From Planctomycetota bacterium (GTDB lineage: Bacteria; Planctomycetota; Planctomycetia; Pirellulales; Lacipirellulaceae), in contig JAJDED010000053.1 of assembly GCA_029259915.1 (NCBI GenBank), positions 149,436-213,435 on the forward strand: a DNA stretch of 64,000 bases, given 5' to 3'. The translations under genes and the position numbers were made by a program. The notes below the pieces were generated by a model that was not told where the DNA came from, did not search any database, and worked only from the letters and a program-made list of their open reading frames with translations. Within the stretch, counting starts at the first letter, position 1. The number at the start of each line of letters is the position of its first letter. This document shows, piece by piece, positions 26,543 to 34,555 of this stretch.

Positions 26543-27058
26543 TTTCTTTCTGACAGGAGTCTTAGTCGCACTACATTGAGCAATGCCTCATTTCATCGTC
26601 TCGATTCTATCCCGTACGTGTTCCAAGATCAAAGATTTTCTTGATCTTCAAAGTTCGCGAGTGACACCAGTTGGCTAGCCTACCGATGAGAGGCTGCACT
26701 GGAGGCTTGCAACCCTCTTTGCGTTGCCTCTTGCGACGACGACGCCCACTGTCTCGGTGATCTCTGTGGCACCACAATCAAAGGATTCTCACTGGGGAAA
26801 ATGCCCCCATCCGCAAACGGCCATGTCGATTTGACCGGCTAGGCAAAAAAGTTTTCCGCCCAACGACCGCCGAAACCAAGCTACTGGCCAGTCGCGGGTG
26901 ACCCACAGTTGCATATGTGGGTCCCAGGAAATCTACCGCCGTATCTCACCTTTTTGATTACCATCTCGCACGAGCCAAACGCCAGCGAGGACATTTCAGA
27001 TGCGCGCGACGCACCATCAAACAATACAGCAAGTGAAGAATGGGACGATCGCGAGCAC
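26543..27058. other. Intergenic region without recognised gene
   Basis: About 515 bases. The ORF at 26909-27100 (63 residues) has no domain and poor context, so I leave it out. No repeat arm, RNA or terminator was recognised. Confidence 0.4.
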
Positions 27059-27379
27059 TCACGGAACGTGAACGACCTGCTTCGACGGCCGGACCGTTAA
27101 TGCCCGAAACAACTCCGGCAGCAGCGGTCGGATGTCGTCAATGTCATTCGAAGCAGCTCGCAAAACGATAACCCCGATCGGCAAGTCCACGAGATTCTGT
27201 TCGTACTGAAGGTTGGAGTCCTTGGTCAAAAGTGCATCAAATCCCTCCGACTCGGCAAGGCTCAATAACTCGCCATTCTCTTTACCACTCCACCCCATAT
27301 AAGCCACAGTGATACATGTGTGGCCAGATATTTCGTGACGAAGCTGATGAGGTAGATTCTCATCGAGTAGTAGCTTCAT
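27059..27379 (-). CDS. DUF5615-family PIN-like toxin
   Basis: A 106-residue protein. MKLLLDENLPHQLRHEISGH with LLTKDSNLQY is the signature of DUF5615, a PIN-like RNase fold; the acidic residues of DEN and TKDSN fit a metal site. It overlaps the upstream DUF433 gene by four bases (ATGA), the standard arrangement for this putative toxin-antitoxin pair. The product would be a cytoplasmic ribonuclease held by its partner. The activity is inferred from family and context. Confidence 0.8.
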   Translation of the reverse strand: MKLLLDENLPHQLRHEISGHTCITVAYMGWSGKENGELLSLAESEGFDALLTKDSNLQYEQNLVDLPIGVIVLRAASNDIDDIRPLLPELFRALTVRPSKQVVHVP

Positions 27380-27591
27380 GGTGTCACGCGTTGCGAGAGT
27401 GTCTTCGTCTTTGCATCATCGAGCAATTCTTCGACTTGCTTTTGACTTACCGTTGGAAACTGCTCCAGAAAGTAAGGGATGCTCCTACCTCGCTTGAGGT
27501 AGTCGAACAACGACTCCACTGGCACACGCGTCCCAGTAAAAACGGGCGTGCCCCCGAGGATATTCGTATTCGTGGTAACGACGTCAGACAT
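27376..27591 (-). CDS. DUF433-family antitoxin
   Basis: A 71-residue protein. NILGGTPVFTGTRVPVESLFDYLKRG and FPTVSQKQVEELLDDAK are characteristic of DUF433, a small winged-helix-like antitoxin. It precedes and overlaps the DUF5615 gene. Such pairs usually autoregulate by DNA binding; no operator can be defined by eye. Confidence 0.85.
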   Translation of the reverse strand: MSDVVTTNTNILGGTPVFTGTRVPVESLFDYLKRGRSIPYFLEQFPTVSQKQVEELLDDAKTKTLSQRVTP

Positions 27592-27644
27592 ACACCCAAT
27601 TATAGCCTTTGTCCCGCATCAAGAGAAGATTTCTCTGCAAGAAT

Positions 27645-28775
27645 TTATATCCGCGCCACCCGGTTACCACTCACACGGCGGACCAGACTGCGCATCTCGA
27701 GAACGTGGATCGTCGAAAGCACACGGTGCACGGGCAGGCCGCTGGTTTGGGTGACGTCGTCGATCAATGATCCCTGGGTGTCGATCGACTGCAACACTTT
27801 TTGTTCGATGTCGTTTAGTGTGACTTCCGCAGGAACGCGGATCGTGATGCCGTCGTCGCGCGGGGCTTCGTGAGCCATGGGGCCCAATTCTTCCAACACG
27901 TCGTCGATCGAAGAAACGAGCTTCGCACCATCGCGGATCAAGCGATGCGGGCCCTGCGAAAGTCGGCTGTCGATCGCACCCGGCACGGCAAACACTTCGC
28001 GGTTTTGCTCCCACGCGTGGCGAGCCGTGATCAGCGCGCCCGAACGGTCGGCGGCTTCCACGACAATCGTGCCGATCGTAAGTCCACTGATGATCCGGTT
28101 GCGCTGCGGAAACATTCCGCTGATGGGCGGCATCGTGGGAGCCGCTTCGCTCATCAGGCATCCCTGTGCGGCAATCTCGTCGGCTAAGCCGACATTCTCC
28201 GGCGGATAGGGTGCGAGCACACCGCTAGCCAAAACGGCAATCGTGCGCCCACCAGCAGCGAGCGCGGCACGGTGGGCGGCGGTGTCGATGCCACGGGCCA
28301 TGCCGCTAACCACGGTAATCCCCGCCCGAGCCAAACTAGTGGCCAGTGCCGACGCTTGTTTCAAACCATAGCGGCTGGCATGTCGCGTGCCGACAATCGC
28401 CACCGCTAACGAATCTCCAGGCAAAAACGTCCCGCGCACAAACAGCACGCTCGGCGGGTCGTGGATCTCTTTTAATAGGGGCGGATATGCGTCGTTGGAT
28501 TCGAGCAAAACCTGAAGATTGTTTTCGCGAGCGATTTCAAGCTGTGCGTCGACATCCACTTCGTCGCACGAGTCGACAATGCGTCTGGCCAACGTCGGCC
28601 CCACGCCCGATACGCTTTGCAGTTCTCCCACGCCTGCCGCCAAAACTCCAGCGGCCGAGCCGAATTGCATAAGCAATTTGCGGCGTATGAGCGGTCCCAC
28701 TCCAGAAATAAGCGCAAGCCGCAATTCCTCGCGGAGTTGGTCGACATTCGAGATTTGCAATTTAGAATCGGCCAC
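27645..28775 (-). CDS. dprA: DNA-processing protein DprA
   Basis: A 376-residue protein that loads RecA onto incoming single-stranded DNA during transformation. Order: N-terminal helix-hairpin-helix-like region (VGPLIRRKLLMQFGSA, SGVGPTLARRI), the extended Rossmann DprA core from about residue 125 (VAIVGTRHASRYG, VVSGMARGIDTAAH, FPQRNRIISGL, VVEAADRSGALITARHAWEQNREVFAVPGAID), and a C-terminal winged helix (VLQSIDTQGSLIDDVTQTSGLPV). Length is typical. It lies downstream of aroB on the same strand. Confidence 0.95.
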   Translation of the reverse strand: MADSKLQISNVDQLREELRLALISGVGPLIRRKLLMQFGSAAGVLAAGVGELQSVSGVGPTLARRIVDSCDEVDVDAQLEIARENNLQVLLESNDAYPPLLKEIHDPPSVLFVRGTFLPGDSLAVAIVGTRHASRYGLKQASALATSLARAGITVVSGMARGIDTAAHRAALAAGGRTIAVLASGVLAPYPPENVGLADEIAAQGCLMSEAAPTMPPISGMFPQRNRIISGLTIGTIVVEAADRSGALITARHAWEQNREVFAVPGAIDSRLSQGPHRLIRDGAKLVSSIDDVLEELGPMAHEAPRDDGITIRVPAEVTLNDIEQKVLQSIDTQGSLIDDVTQTSGLPVHRVLSTIHVLEMRSLVRRVSGNRVARI

Positions 28776-28834
28776 GAAAATAAGGACTCTATCTGTGCTA
28801 CGGATGATTCAATTTCGCCCAGCGCAATCTTCCT

Positions 28835-28933
28835 AATAGCCACAAAAAACACAAAAAGTCACAAAGAAATCGCTTTGCCGAAACGTATCCAATACTCCCT
28901 TTTTTGTGTCTCTTTGTGTTTCTTGTGGCTATT
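28835..28933. repeat. Intergenic inverted repeat (copy 4, CACAAAGAA type)
   Basis: Left arm AATAGCCACAAAAAACACAA (28835-28871) and right arm ending TCTTTGTGTTTCTTGTGGCTATT (28900-28933) are near-perfect reverse complements over about 34 bases with a short centre. Arm units are CACAAAAAA, CACAAAAAGT and CACAAAGAA. It lies between aroB and dprA, both on the minus strand. Confidence 0.9.
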
Positions 28934-28978
28934 GTCTTTTGATTATGGCGCTGGCCGTGCTGAATCGTTTCTGCACCG

Positions 28979-30070
28979 CTATCTGCCTAGCGATGCTACG
29001 ACATCATCAATACGAACGTCCTTGACCAATTCGACATGCCCCATCCGGTCGGGCAGTACAAAACGGAGCTGACCGTCGTCGACCTTCTTGTCGCGGCGCA
29101 TCAAATCGACCAAGTCGTCGGCGTCAAATGCGGGGACAGTAATCGGAAGCTTGAGCGATTCGAGCAGCGTCTGTTGTCGCGCAACAAATGCCTCGTCGAC
29201 CCGGCCCATGCACATCGCCAGCCGCGCGGCACACATCATGCCGATCGAAACCGCTTCGCCGTGCAGCATTTGGTCGTATCCGCTGGCCGCCTCAAAAGCA
29301 TGGGCAAACGTGTGCCCGTAGTTAAGCACTGCCCGTAAGCCGGAGATTTCGCGTTCGTCTTGTTCGACTACGTCCGCCTTCAGGCGGCAACAACGCTCGA
29401 CCATATGCCGAAGCGCGCCAGCATCCTTGGTATTGATCTCGTCGATGTGCTGCTCGAGATAGGCAAAAAAATCAGCGTCGAGAATTACCCCATACTTGAC
29501 CACTTCCGCAAGTCCAGCGCGGTATTCGCGCTCGGGCAACGTTGAAAGTACGTCGACGTCAACAAGCACACCCTGCGGTTGCCAGAACGCGCCGACCATG
29601 TTTTTCGCGCCCGGCAGATTGATCCCCACCTTGCCACCCACCGAGCTATCGACCTGGGCCAGCAGTGTTGTAGGGACTTGAAAGAAATCGAGCCCGCGGG
29701 CAAAAGTGGCTGCAACAAAACCGGCCAAATCGCCCACCACTCCGCCACCCACGGCAACGACAATCGATTGCCGATCGGATCCTTCCTCGAGCATCGTTTC
29801 CCAAAGATCGAACGCCACCTCGGGCAGTTTACTGCGCTCACCCGCGTCGACCACCAGCAGATGGACTTCCCAGTGGGCGTCAACCAGCAGATCGCCAAGT
29901 TTGTCGGCATAGAGGGTGTCGACGTTGGTGTCGGTGATGATTACCGCATGAGACGAACGGCTGCGCTCGCGCAGAAAATGTGCCAAGCCTGCTAGATTCC
30001 CGCCGCCGATTTCGATGTCGTAGCTGCGCTCCGCCAATTCGACACGGGTAATGTCACCATTCTGAGCCAC
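28979..30070 (-). CDS. aroB: 3-dehydroquinate synthase
   Basis: A 363-residue shikimate-pathway enzyme converting DAHP to 3-dehydroquinate with NAD+ and a divalent metal. The nucleotide-binding and active-site stretch is plain: AVGGGVVGDLAGFVAATFARG, VPTTLLAQVDSSVGGKVGINL, then NMVGAFWQP, the metal ligands around GLAEVVKYGVI, and LNYGHTFAHAFEA and HGEAVSIGM. Length and motifs are standard. The start at 30070 is the only sensible one. Inverted repeats flank it on both sides. Confidence 0.97.
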   Translation of the reverse strand: MAQNGDITRVELAERSYDIEIGGGNLAGLAHFLRERSRSSHAVIITDTNVDTLYADKLGDLLVDAHWEVHLLVVDAGERSKLPEVAFDLWETMLEEGSDRQSIVVAVGGGVVGDLAGFVAATFARGLDFFQVPTTLLAQVDSSVGGKVGINLPGAKNMVGAFWQPQGVLVDVDVLSTLPEREYRAGLAEVVKYGVILDADFFAYLEQHIDEINTKDAGALRHMVERCCRLKADVVEQDEREISGLRAVLNYGHTFAHAFEAASGYDQMLHGEAVSIGMMCAARLAMCMGRVDEAFVARQQTLLESLKLPITVPAFDADDLVDLMRRDKKVDDGQLRFVLPDRMGHVELVKDVRIDDVVASLGR

Positions 30071-30090
30071 AGGCGTACCTTAAATGACTT

Positions 30091-30240
30091 AAACTAAAAA
30101 ATGAACCGCCAAGAGCGCCAAGTACGCCAAGAAATGCGGTGGAAACTCATTGCCCTACAGATACACCGTCTCCGATAAACGACTGATATCCAATGTTATA
30201 AGGAATCGAAAAAAATCCTTGGCGGTTTTCAGTTTAGTTA
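30091..30240. repeat. Intergenic inverted repeat (copy 5, CGCCAAGAG type, unequal arms)
   Basis: The left side reads AACTAAAAAATGAACCGCCA followed by three units (GCCAAGAGC, GCCAAGTAC, GCCAAGAAA). The right arm (30217-30240) is shorter, with one unit: CCTTGGCGGTTTTCAGTTTAGTT. The flanking AACTAAA/TTTAGTT also pair. Unequal unit number between arms shows that units are gained or lost. Confidence 0.85.
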
Positions 30241-30268
30241 AATAAGAACGAAAATCATCTCGGCTGTT

Positions 30269-30490
30269 TCAAGACGAAACGCGTTGGACATCTTCGTCAG
30301 TCACGACAATCTGTCGGCAAAATCCCGTGTGCATACGGACATACTCAAGATGAGCCGCTTCCGAAGGCTTCTCGTGCAGGCGCACCTCCAACTGGTTGCG
30401 CTTGCGGGGGTCCAGGTCGTACTCTTCCGGCCAGACGGTTGAGGTCTCGACCACCAGCGCTTCGCGATAAGGATCAAATGCGTCCGGCAT
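30269..30490 (-). CDS. Small conserved-looking hypothetical protein
   Basis: A 73-residue soluble protein with balanced composition (MPDAFDPYREALVVETSTVW, KRNQLEVRLHEKPSEA). I do not recognise a family. It reads like a real gene because it fills the space between two promoters, has no competing ORF and shows normal codon use. No signal or membrane segment is seen. Confidence 0.55.
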   Translation of the reverse strand: MPDAFDPYREALVVETSTVWPEEYDLDPRKRNQLEVRLHEKPSEAAHLEYVRMHTGFCRQIVVTDEDVQRVSS

Positions 30491-30582
30491 CGTAAGTTCC
30501 TGTTCTATCTGTCGGCAAAAAACTCAGTATACTGGCCAGAGCGTGAGAGAAAAGCCGTGGTGGTGCAAATGTCGAGGGGTTT

Positions 30583-31128
30583 ATGGATCAGTCGGGAACC
30601 AGGCTAGTCGTTGGGCTTGCAGGTTTAGCGTTGATTGCAGGGGTTGGGTCGTGGTGGACTCGTTACGAGGCATCGCATCGCGCCACACAGTTTTGGGGCA
30701 AGGAGGCCGGGCCCTTGATTGCCCAACCGGCTGGGCTGGAAGTGCTTTTTCTCCAGCAAACGAAAGTGAACAATGGCCCTCAAGACGATTTGCTGCTCAC
30801 ACTAGGGCAGCAACAACCGTATCGGATCACCGGGTCGAAGGATCTGACTGACGCCCCAGGACTAGTCCACCTCCGGCACGCACTGTTTAGCGACAGCAAT
30901 TATCTGTGGCAAGAAAAACCTGCCGCGGAGTCTGTACGTTGGCATTGGGTGCTACGCTTCCATCGGGACAACACACAGGTGCGCATCGCCCTGTCGGACG
31001 ATTTTTCAATGCTCGGAAAGGTCGATTCCCGCGGAGAGGTGTATATCGTATCCTGCCGCCCGATGGCAGCCACGCTACGCCAGTATTTTCAATCTATAGA
31101 GTTGGGTGGGCCTTCCGACCAGAATTGA
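30583..31128 (+). CDS. Membrane-anchored hypothetical protein
   Basis: A 181-residue protein with a GAGGGG ribosome site just before the ATG at 30583. An N-terminal helix (residues 8-24, LVVGLAGLALIAGVGSW) anchors it; the rest (QPAGLEVLFLQQTK, YRITGSKDLTDAPGLVHLRHALFSDSNYLW, RWHWVLRFHRDNTQVRIALS) would be external and looks like a single compact alpha/beta domain. I do not recognise it. It is 128 bases upstream of the ParA-type gene and may be co-transcribed. Confidence 0.6.
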   Translation: MDQSGTRLVVGLAGLALIAGVGSWWTRYEASHRATQFWGKEAGPLIAQPAGLEVLFLQQTKVNNGPQDDLLLTLGQQQPYRITGSKDLTDAPGLVHLRHALFSDSNYLWQEKPAAESVRWHWVLRFHRDNTQVRIALSDDFSMLGKVDSRGEVYIVSCRPMAATLRQYFQSIELGGPSDQN

Positions 31129-31255
31129 CGGGTGCCACTGTCTGGCTTTTCTCTTGCTAGCACTTCGCGAGAATGCTCTGGGGTGGCCTGGTGGCAATCT
31201 CTATACTTCGCGACCTCGGCCAAAGCGAGAATCATTAAAAAGGCTTGTGAGCATC

Positions 31256-32098
31256 ATGCGTTCGATCGCAATTATCAACCAAAAAGGTGGCGTCGGCAAA
31301 ACCACTACGGCAGTGAACCTAAGTGCTGCTTTGGCGGCAAGCGGTTTGCGCGTCGGGCTTGTGGACCTCGATCCCCAGGCACATGCTTCATTGCACTTGG
31401 GGCTTAGCCCGACGGGGCAGATGCCCACCGTGTACGACTTGCTCACCGGCGACGCAAAACTTGCCGACATCTGGCAGCCAACTGGCGAAAATCTCATGGT
31501 CGCACCATCGCACATCGATCTGGCAGCCGCGGAAGTCGAACTGGCTGGCGTCGTGGGCCGCGAGGTGATTTTGCGCGACAAGCTGGAGGAGGCGCGCGAT
31601 CAGTTTGATTACCTGTTGATCGATTGCCCGCCTTCGCTGGGAATTCTCACCATCAACGCCCTGGCGGCTGTGGACGACGTATTTCTACCCTTGCAGCCAC
31701 ACTATCTGGCATTGCACGGCTTGAGCAAACTGTTGCAGACGATCGATCTGGTTGCTCGACGACTCAACAGCCGGCTGCGGCTCGCGGGGGTGGTGTTCTG
31801 CCTGTACGAATCGGGAACCCGTTTGGCAGCAGAGGTGTCGGCAGACGTAGAGACGTTTTTCAGCGAAGCTCGCAACGAGAATTCGGCCTGGAAGCAGGTC
31901 CATTTGTTCAAGGCTCGCGTCCGCCGCAATATCCGCCTGGCCGAGGCCCCCAGCTACGAACAGTCGATTTTCCAGTACTCGCCCCAATCAGCTGGGGCAG
32001 AAGATTACCACGCCTTGGCCTACGAAGTGCTAGCGCTCTATGCCGGCTTAGCCGACACATCGCCATCGGAGCGGTCTGCCGACCGACTTGCCGCCTGA
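31256..32098 (+). CDS. ParA/Soj-type ATPase
   Basis: The start is the ATG at 31256 (280 residues); the track start at 31106 overlaps the previous gene. It has a deviant Walker A KGGVGKTTTAVN with the signature lysine, VDLDPQAHASLHLG, and LLIDCPPSLGILTINAL. These proteins bind DNA as ATP dimers and position chromosomes or other cargo. No ParB gene or parS-like site is adjacent, so it may be an orphan or the chromosomal ParA whose partner is elsewhere. The C-terminal 20 residues are low-complexity. Confidence 0.88.
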   Translation: MRSIAIINQKGGVGKTTTAVNLSAALAASGLRVGLVDLDPQAHASLHLGLSPTGQMPTVYDLLTGDAKLADIWQPTGENLMVAPSHIDLAAAEVELAGVVGREVILRDKLEEARDQFDYLLIDCPPSLGILTINALAAVDDVFLPLQPHYLALHGLSKLLQTIDLVARRLNSRLRLAGVVFCLYESGTRLAAEVSADVETFFSEARNENSAWKQVHLFKARVRRNIRLAEAPSYEQSIFQYSPQSAGAEDYHALAYEVLALYAGLADTSPSERSADRLAA

Positions 32099-32438
32099 AA
32101 CGCTTTCAAAGTTGGCCCTTTCTTTCTGGTTAAACTTTTCCGACATGGCAAAGTTTGACGGCTTGGTGAACCTTGTCTGCGAAGCTTTTCCGATTGCTCC
32201 GGTTGATCCGCTCGCTGCAGGAAAAACATTTGTGCCGCCTGCTACCCTGACCAATGCGTTGCGGTCGTATTGGTCGATTGGCATCTAAGGACGAATCTAC
32301 TCGTCCATCGCGCATGAACCAACCAATTTGCCTGTGCAACCCAGGTGCGAAATTGGATTCCATCCAACCAAGCGCCCAAATGCAAAGGCCTTTTGCTTCC
32401 AAGTATGGGGGCAACACAACTTACAGGAGACCGAGCGA
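32099..32438. other. Intergenic region upstream of the BBP7 gene
   Basis: About 340 bases. Short ORFs here (32088-32288, 32130-32417) have no domain and conflict with each other. A GGAGA ribosome site appears at its right end before the ATG at 32439. Nothing else is supported. Confidence 0.4.
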
Positions 32439-34205
32439 ATGCGAGTTTCGTGGACCCAGGGATGTGGACTACTGGCGCTGTCCACCGCCGTTTTGGTGCT
32501 TGGCACCAACGGCGCTTACGGCCAATTTTCGCCTTATACCAGTTCGGCACAGCCTCAGCAGCAAGCCGCCGCCCAGCCCCAGTGGCAGGGCTACGCACAG
32601 CCCAGCTATGCCCAGCAACAGGCGGGCTATGCTCAACAACAAACGGGCTTTGCACAACAGCAAGCTCAACAACCCAGCTACGCACAACAGCAACCAGCTC
32701 AGCAACAACCTAGCTATGCCCAGCAGCAGCCTGGTTATGCTCAACAACAAGCTCTGCAAACTCAGCCGCAGCAGCAAGCTCAGCCGCGATACACGGCCAT
32801 GGCATTCCAAGGTAGCGATAGCCGGCAATTGGTTGAATCGCTTGACCCGAGCAAGCTGCCAGCGCAGCAAACGTCCGTAGAAAACTATGCGGCTCCTGCT
32901 GCCGTACCGAGTGCCGTGGGCTATGCGGCCGGATGTGGAACCTGCGACATTGGCTACAACACCTTCGACAGCGGCGGTGGCTATGGCTACGGGCGACAGG
33001 GTTACGGCAATCAGTGTGGCACGCTAGGTGCCGCCAATTGCGGTAGTGGCCGACGCTGGTTCGGCGGCGTTTATGGATTACTGATGGAACGCGACAACGC
33101 CAGCCGCGTCCCGCTGGCTTTCGTTTCGTCAACTGCCAATGCCCCACCCTACTACCCCACCGACACGGAAATCGCGCTCACCACACGTAATGTCGATATC
33201 GACTTCCAGGGTGGTGTGGAGTTCCGATTGGGAGCAACCTTGGGCGGACGCCGTGGCGGCGGATATGCCGGCGCTAGCTGCGATTCGTGCGGAGGCGGCT
33301 CGTGTGCCTCCTCTTGTGGTTGTGGCCCAACCCACGCTTGGGAAGCCGTCTACTGGGGTATCTTCGAAGACGATGCCACCAGCGTTGTCACCGATATTAC
33401 GGCCGACGCATTTCGCACTTACGGCATGATGGATTTCCGGGGACTCGAATACAGCCCCACTGGGCTTCCTGCTGACTATCGGTCAGTCAACGTCTGGTTC
33501 GACAACGGGCCACCCACCGTCGATAACAGCGCGCCTTACGACGTGGAAGTACGCAGCTTCACAACCCGTAGCACATTCTCAGCACAAAACTTGGAGTTGA
33601 ATCTGCTGCGATTGCCAGTAGCCTGCGGTGGTTGTGGAAACTCGCAATCTCGCTACGAAATGACCACGTTCGTCGGTGGCCGCTACATGCGGCTGGACGA
33701 AGATTTTCTGTTCCGCACTGATTATCAGCGGATGGATACCAATGCCCTCGGCTTCTTGGCCTACAACGTGGAAATCGACAACGATTTGTACGGTGTTCAG
33801 ATGGGGTGCAATGGTGTCTACCATCTCGGATGCACCGGTCGTTTTGCGGTCCAATGCAGCTCGGCTGTCGGCGTCTACGGCAATCACATCGAAGTAAGTC
33901 AACGGATGGATGCACCCACCGGTGGCGTGGTTCGATATGCCAATGGCACTCAAGCGAACTTCAACAGCCAAACCGACAAGGACGACGTCGCTATCATTGC
34001 CGAACTACGCCTCGGCAGCAGCTACCAGGTCAACAACAACTGGAGAGTTTACAGTGGTTGGCGTGTGCTCGGACTTTCGGGTGTTGCCTTAGCTACCGAC
34101 CAAATCCCCACGGCGTTCATTACGCCCGGACAGGTCGGCAACATTGCCTCGAGCGGCTCCATGATCCTCCACGGCCTGCAAGCTGGCGTCGAGTACAACT
34201 ACTAA
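32439..34205 (+). CDS. BBP7-type outer-membrane beta-barrel protein with Gln-rich N-terminal repeats
   Basis: I start at the ATG at 32439 (588 residues), giving MRVSWTQGCGLLALSTAVLV and a signal peptide ending near GAYG. Residues about 30-145 are a Gln-rich repeat tract built from (Q)PSYAQQQ and GYAQQQ units. A Gly/Cys-rich stretch follows (GCGTCDIGYNTFDSGGGYGY), then the planctomycete BBP7 domain (RRWFGGVYGLLMERDN, FQGGVEFRLGATLGG, WEAVYWGIF, and the C-terminal AELRLGSSYQVNNNWRVYSGWRVLGLSG and ILHGLQAGVEYNY), which should form a barrel. It ends in a clear hairpin terminator. The repeats probably form a flexible wall-spanning or surface region (inference). Confidence 0.82.
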   Translation: MRVSWTQGCGLLALSTAVLVLGTNGAYGQFSPYTSSAQPQQQAAAQPQWQGYAQPSYAQQQAGYAQQQTGFAQQQAQQPSYAQQQPAQQQPSYAQQQPGYAQQQALQTQPQQQAQPRYTAMAFQGSDSRQLVESLDPSKLPAQQTSVENYAAPAAVPSAVGYAAGCGTCDIGYNTFDSGGGYGYGRQGYGNQCGTLGAANCGSGRRWFGGVYGLLMERDNASRVPLAFVSSTANAPPYYPTDTEIALTTRNVDIDFQGGVEFRLGATLGGRRGGGYAGASCDSCGGGSCASSCGCGPTHAWEAVYWGIFEDDATSVVTDITADAFRTYGMMDFRGLEYSPTGLPADYRSVNVWFDNGPPTVDNSAPYDVEVRSFTTRSTFSAQNLELNLLRLPVACGGCGNSQSRYEMTTFVGGRYMRLDEDFLFRTDYQRMDTNALGFLAYNVEIDNDLYGVQMGCNGVYHLGCTGRFAVQCSSAVGVYGNHIEVSQRMDAPTGGVVRYANGTQANFNSQTDKDDVAIIAELRLGSSYQVNNNWRVYSGWRVLGLSGVALATDQIPTAFITPGQVGNIASSGSMILHGLQAGVEYNY

Positions 34206-34233
34206 ACGAGTTAAGCTCGACAACCTTTCTCAC

Positions 34234-34280
34234 CACTACCCCGTCTGGTGCAACTGCATCAGTCGGGGTAGTGTCGTTTT
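34234..34280 (+). terminator. Intrinsic terminator after the BBP7 gene
   Basis: CACTACCCCG-T-CTGGTGCA-AC-TGCATCAG-T-CGGGGTAGTG followed by TCGTTTT. The outer 10-bp stem is perfect and the inner 8-bp stem has one G-T pair. It lies 29 bases after the stop. The remaining 275 bases before the histidine kinase gene hold nothing I can name. Confidence 0.8.
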
Positions 34281-34555
34281 CGCACACTCTTCATCGGGGG
34301 AAGCTGCCACGAGTTGTAGGGTCTTTCAACCACGACTGCGTAAGACTTAACGTTGCAAAGCTCATCACATAATACACCATCGAACTGCAGTTTATTGCGC
34401 CGCTGAAGTGCCGCGTGGTATTTTCTTGACCTGCATTCTTCTGCGTCGTAGATACATCTATCGCTAAGCTTTGGGTTGCCATTCGCAAGTCGTCTGCCCA
34501 GTTGCTGAGCAATCCAGTATCTCCTGAACATGGTGACGAAAACTAGGTGCATCCA

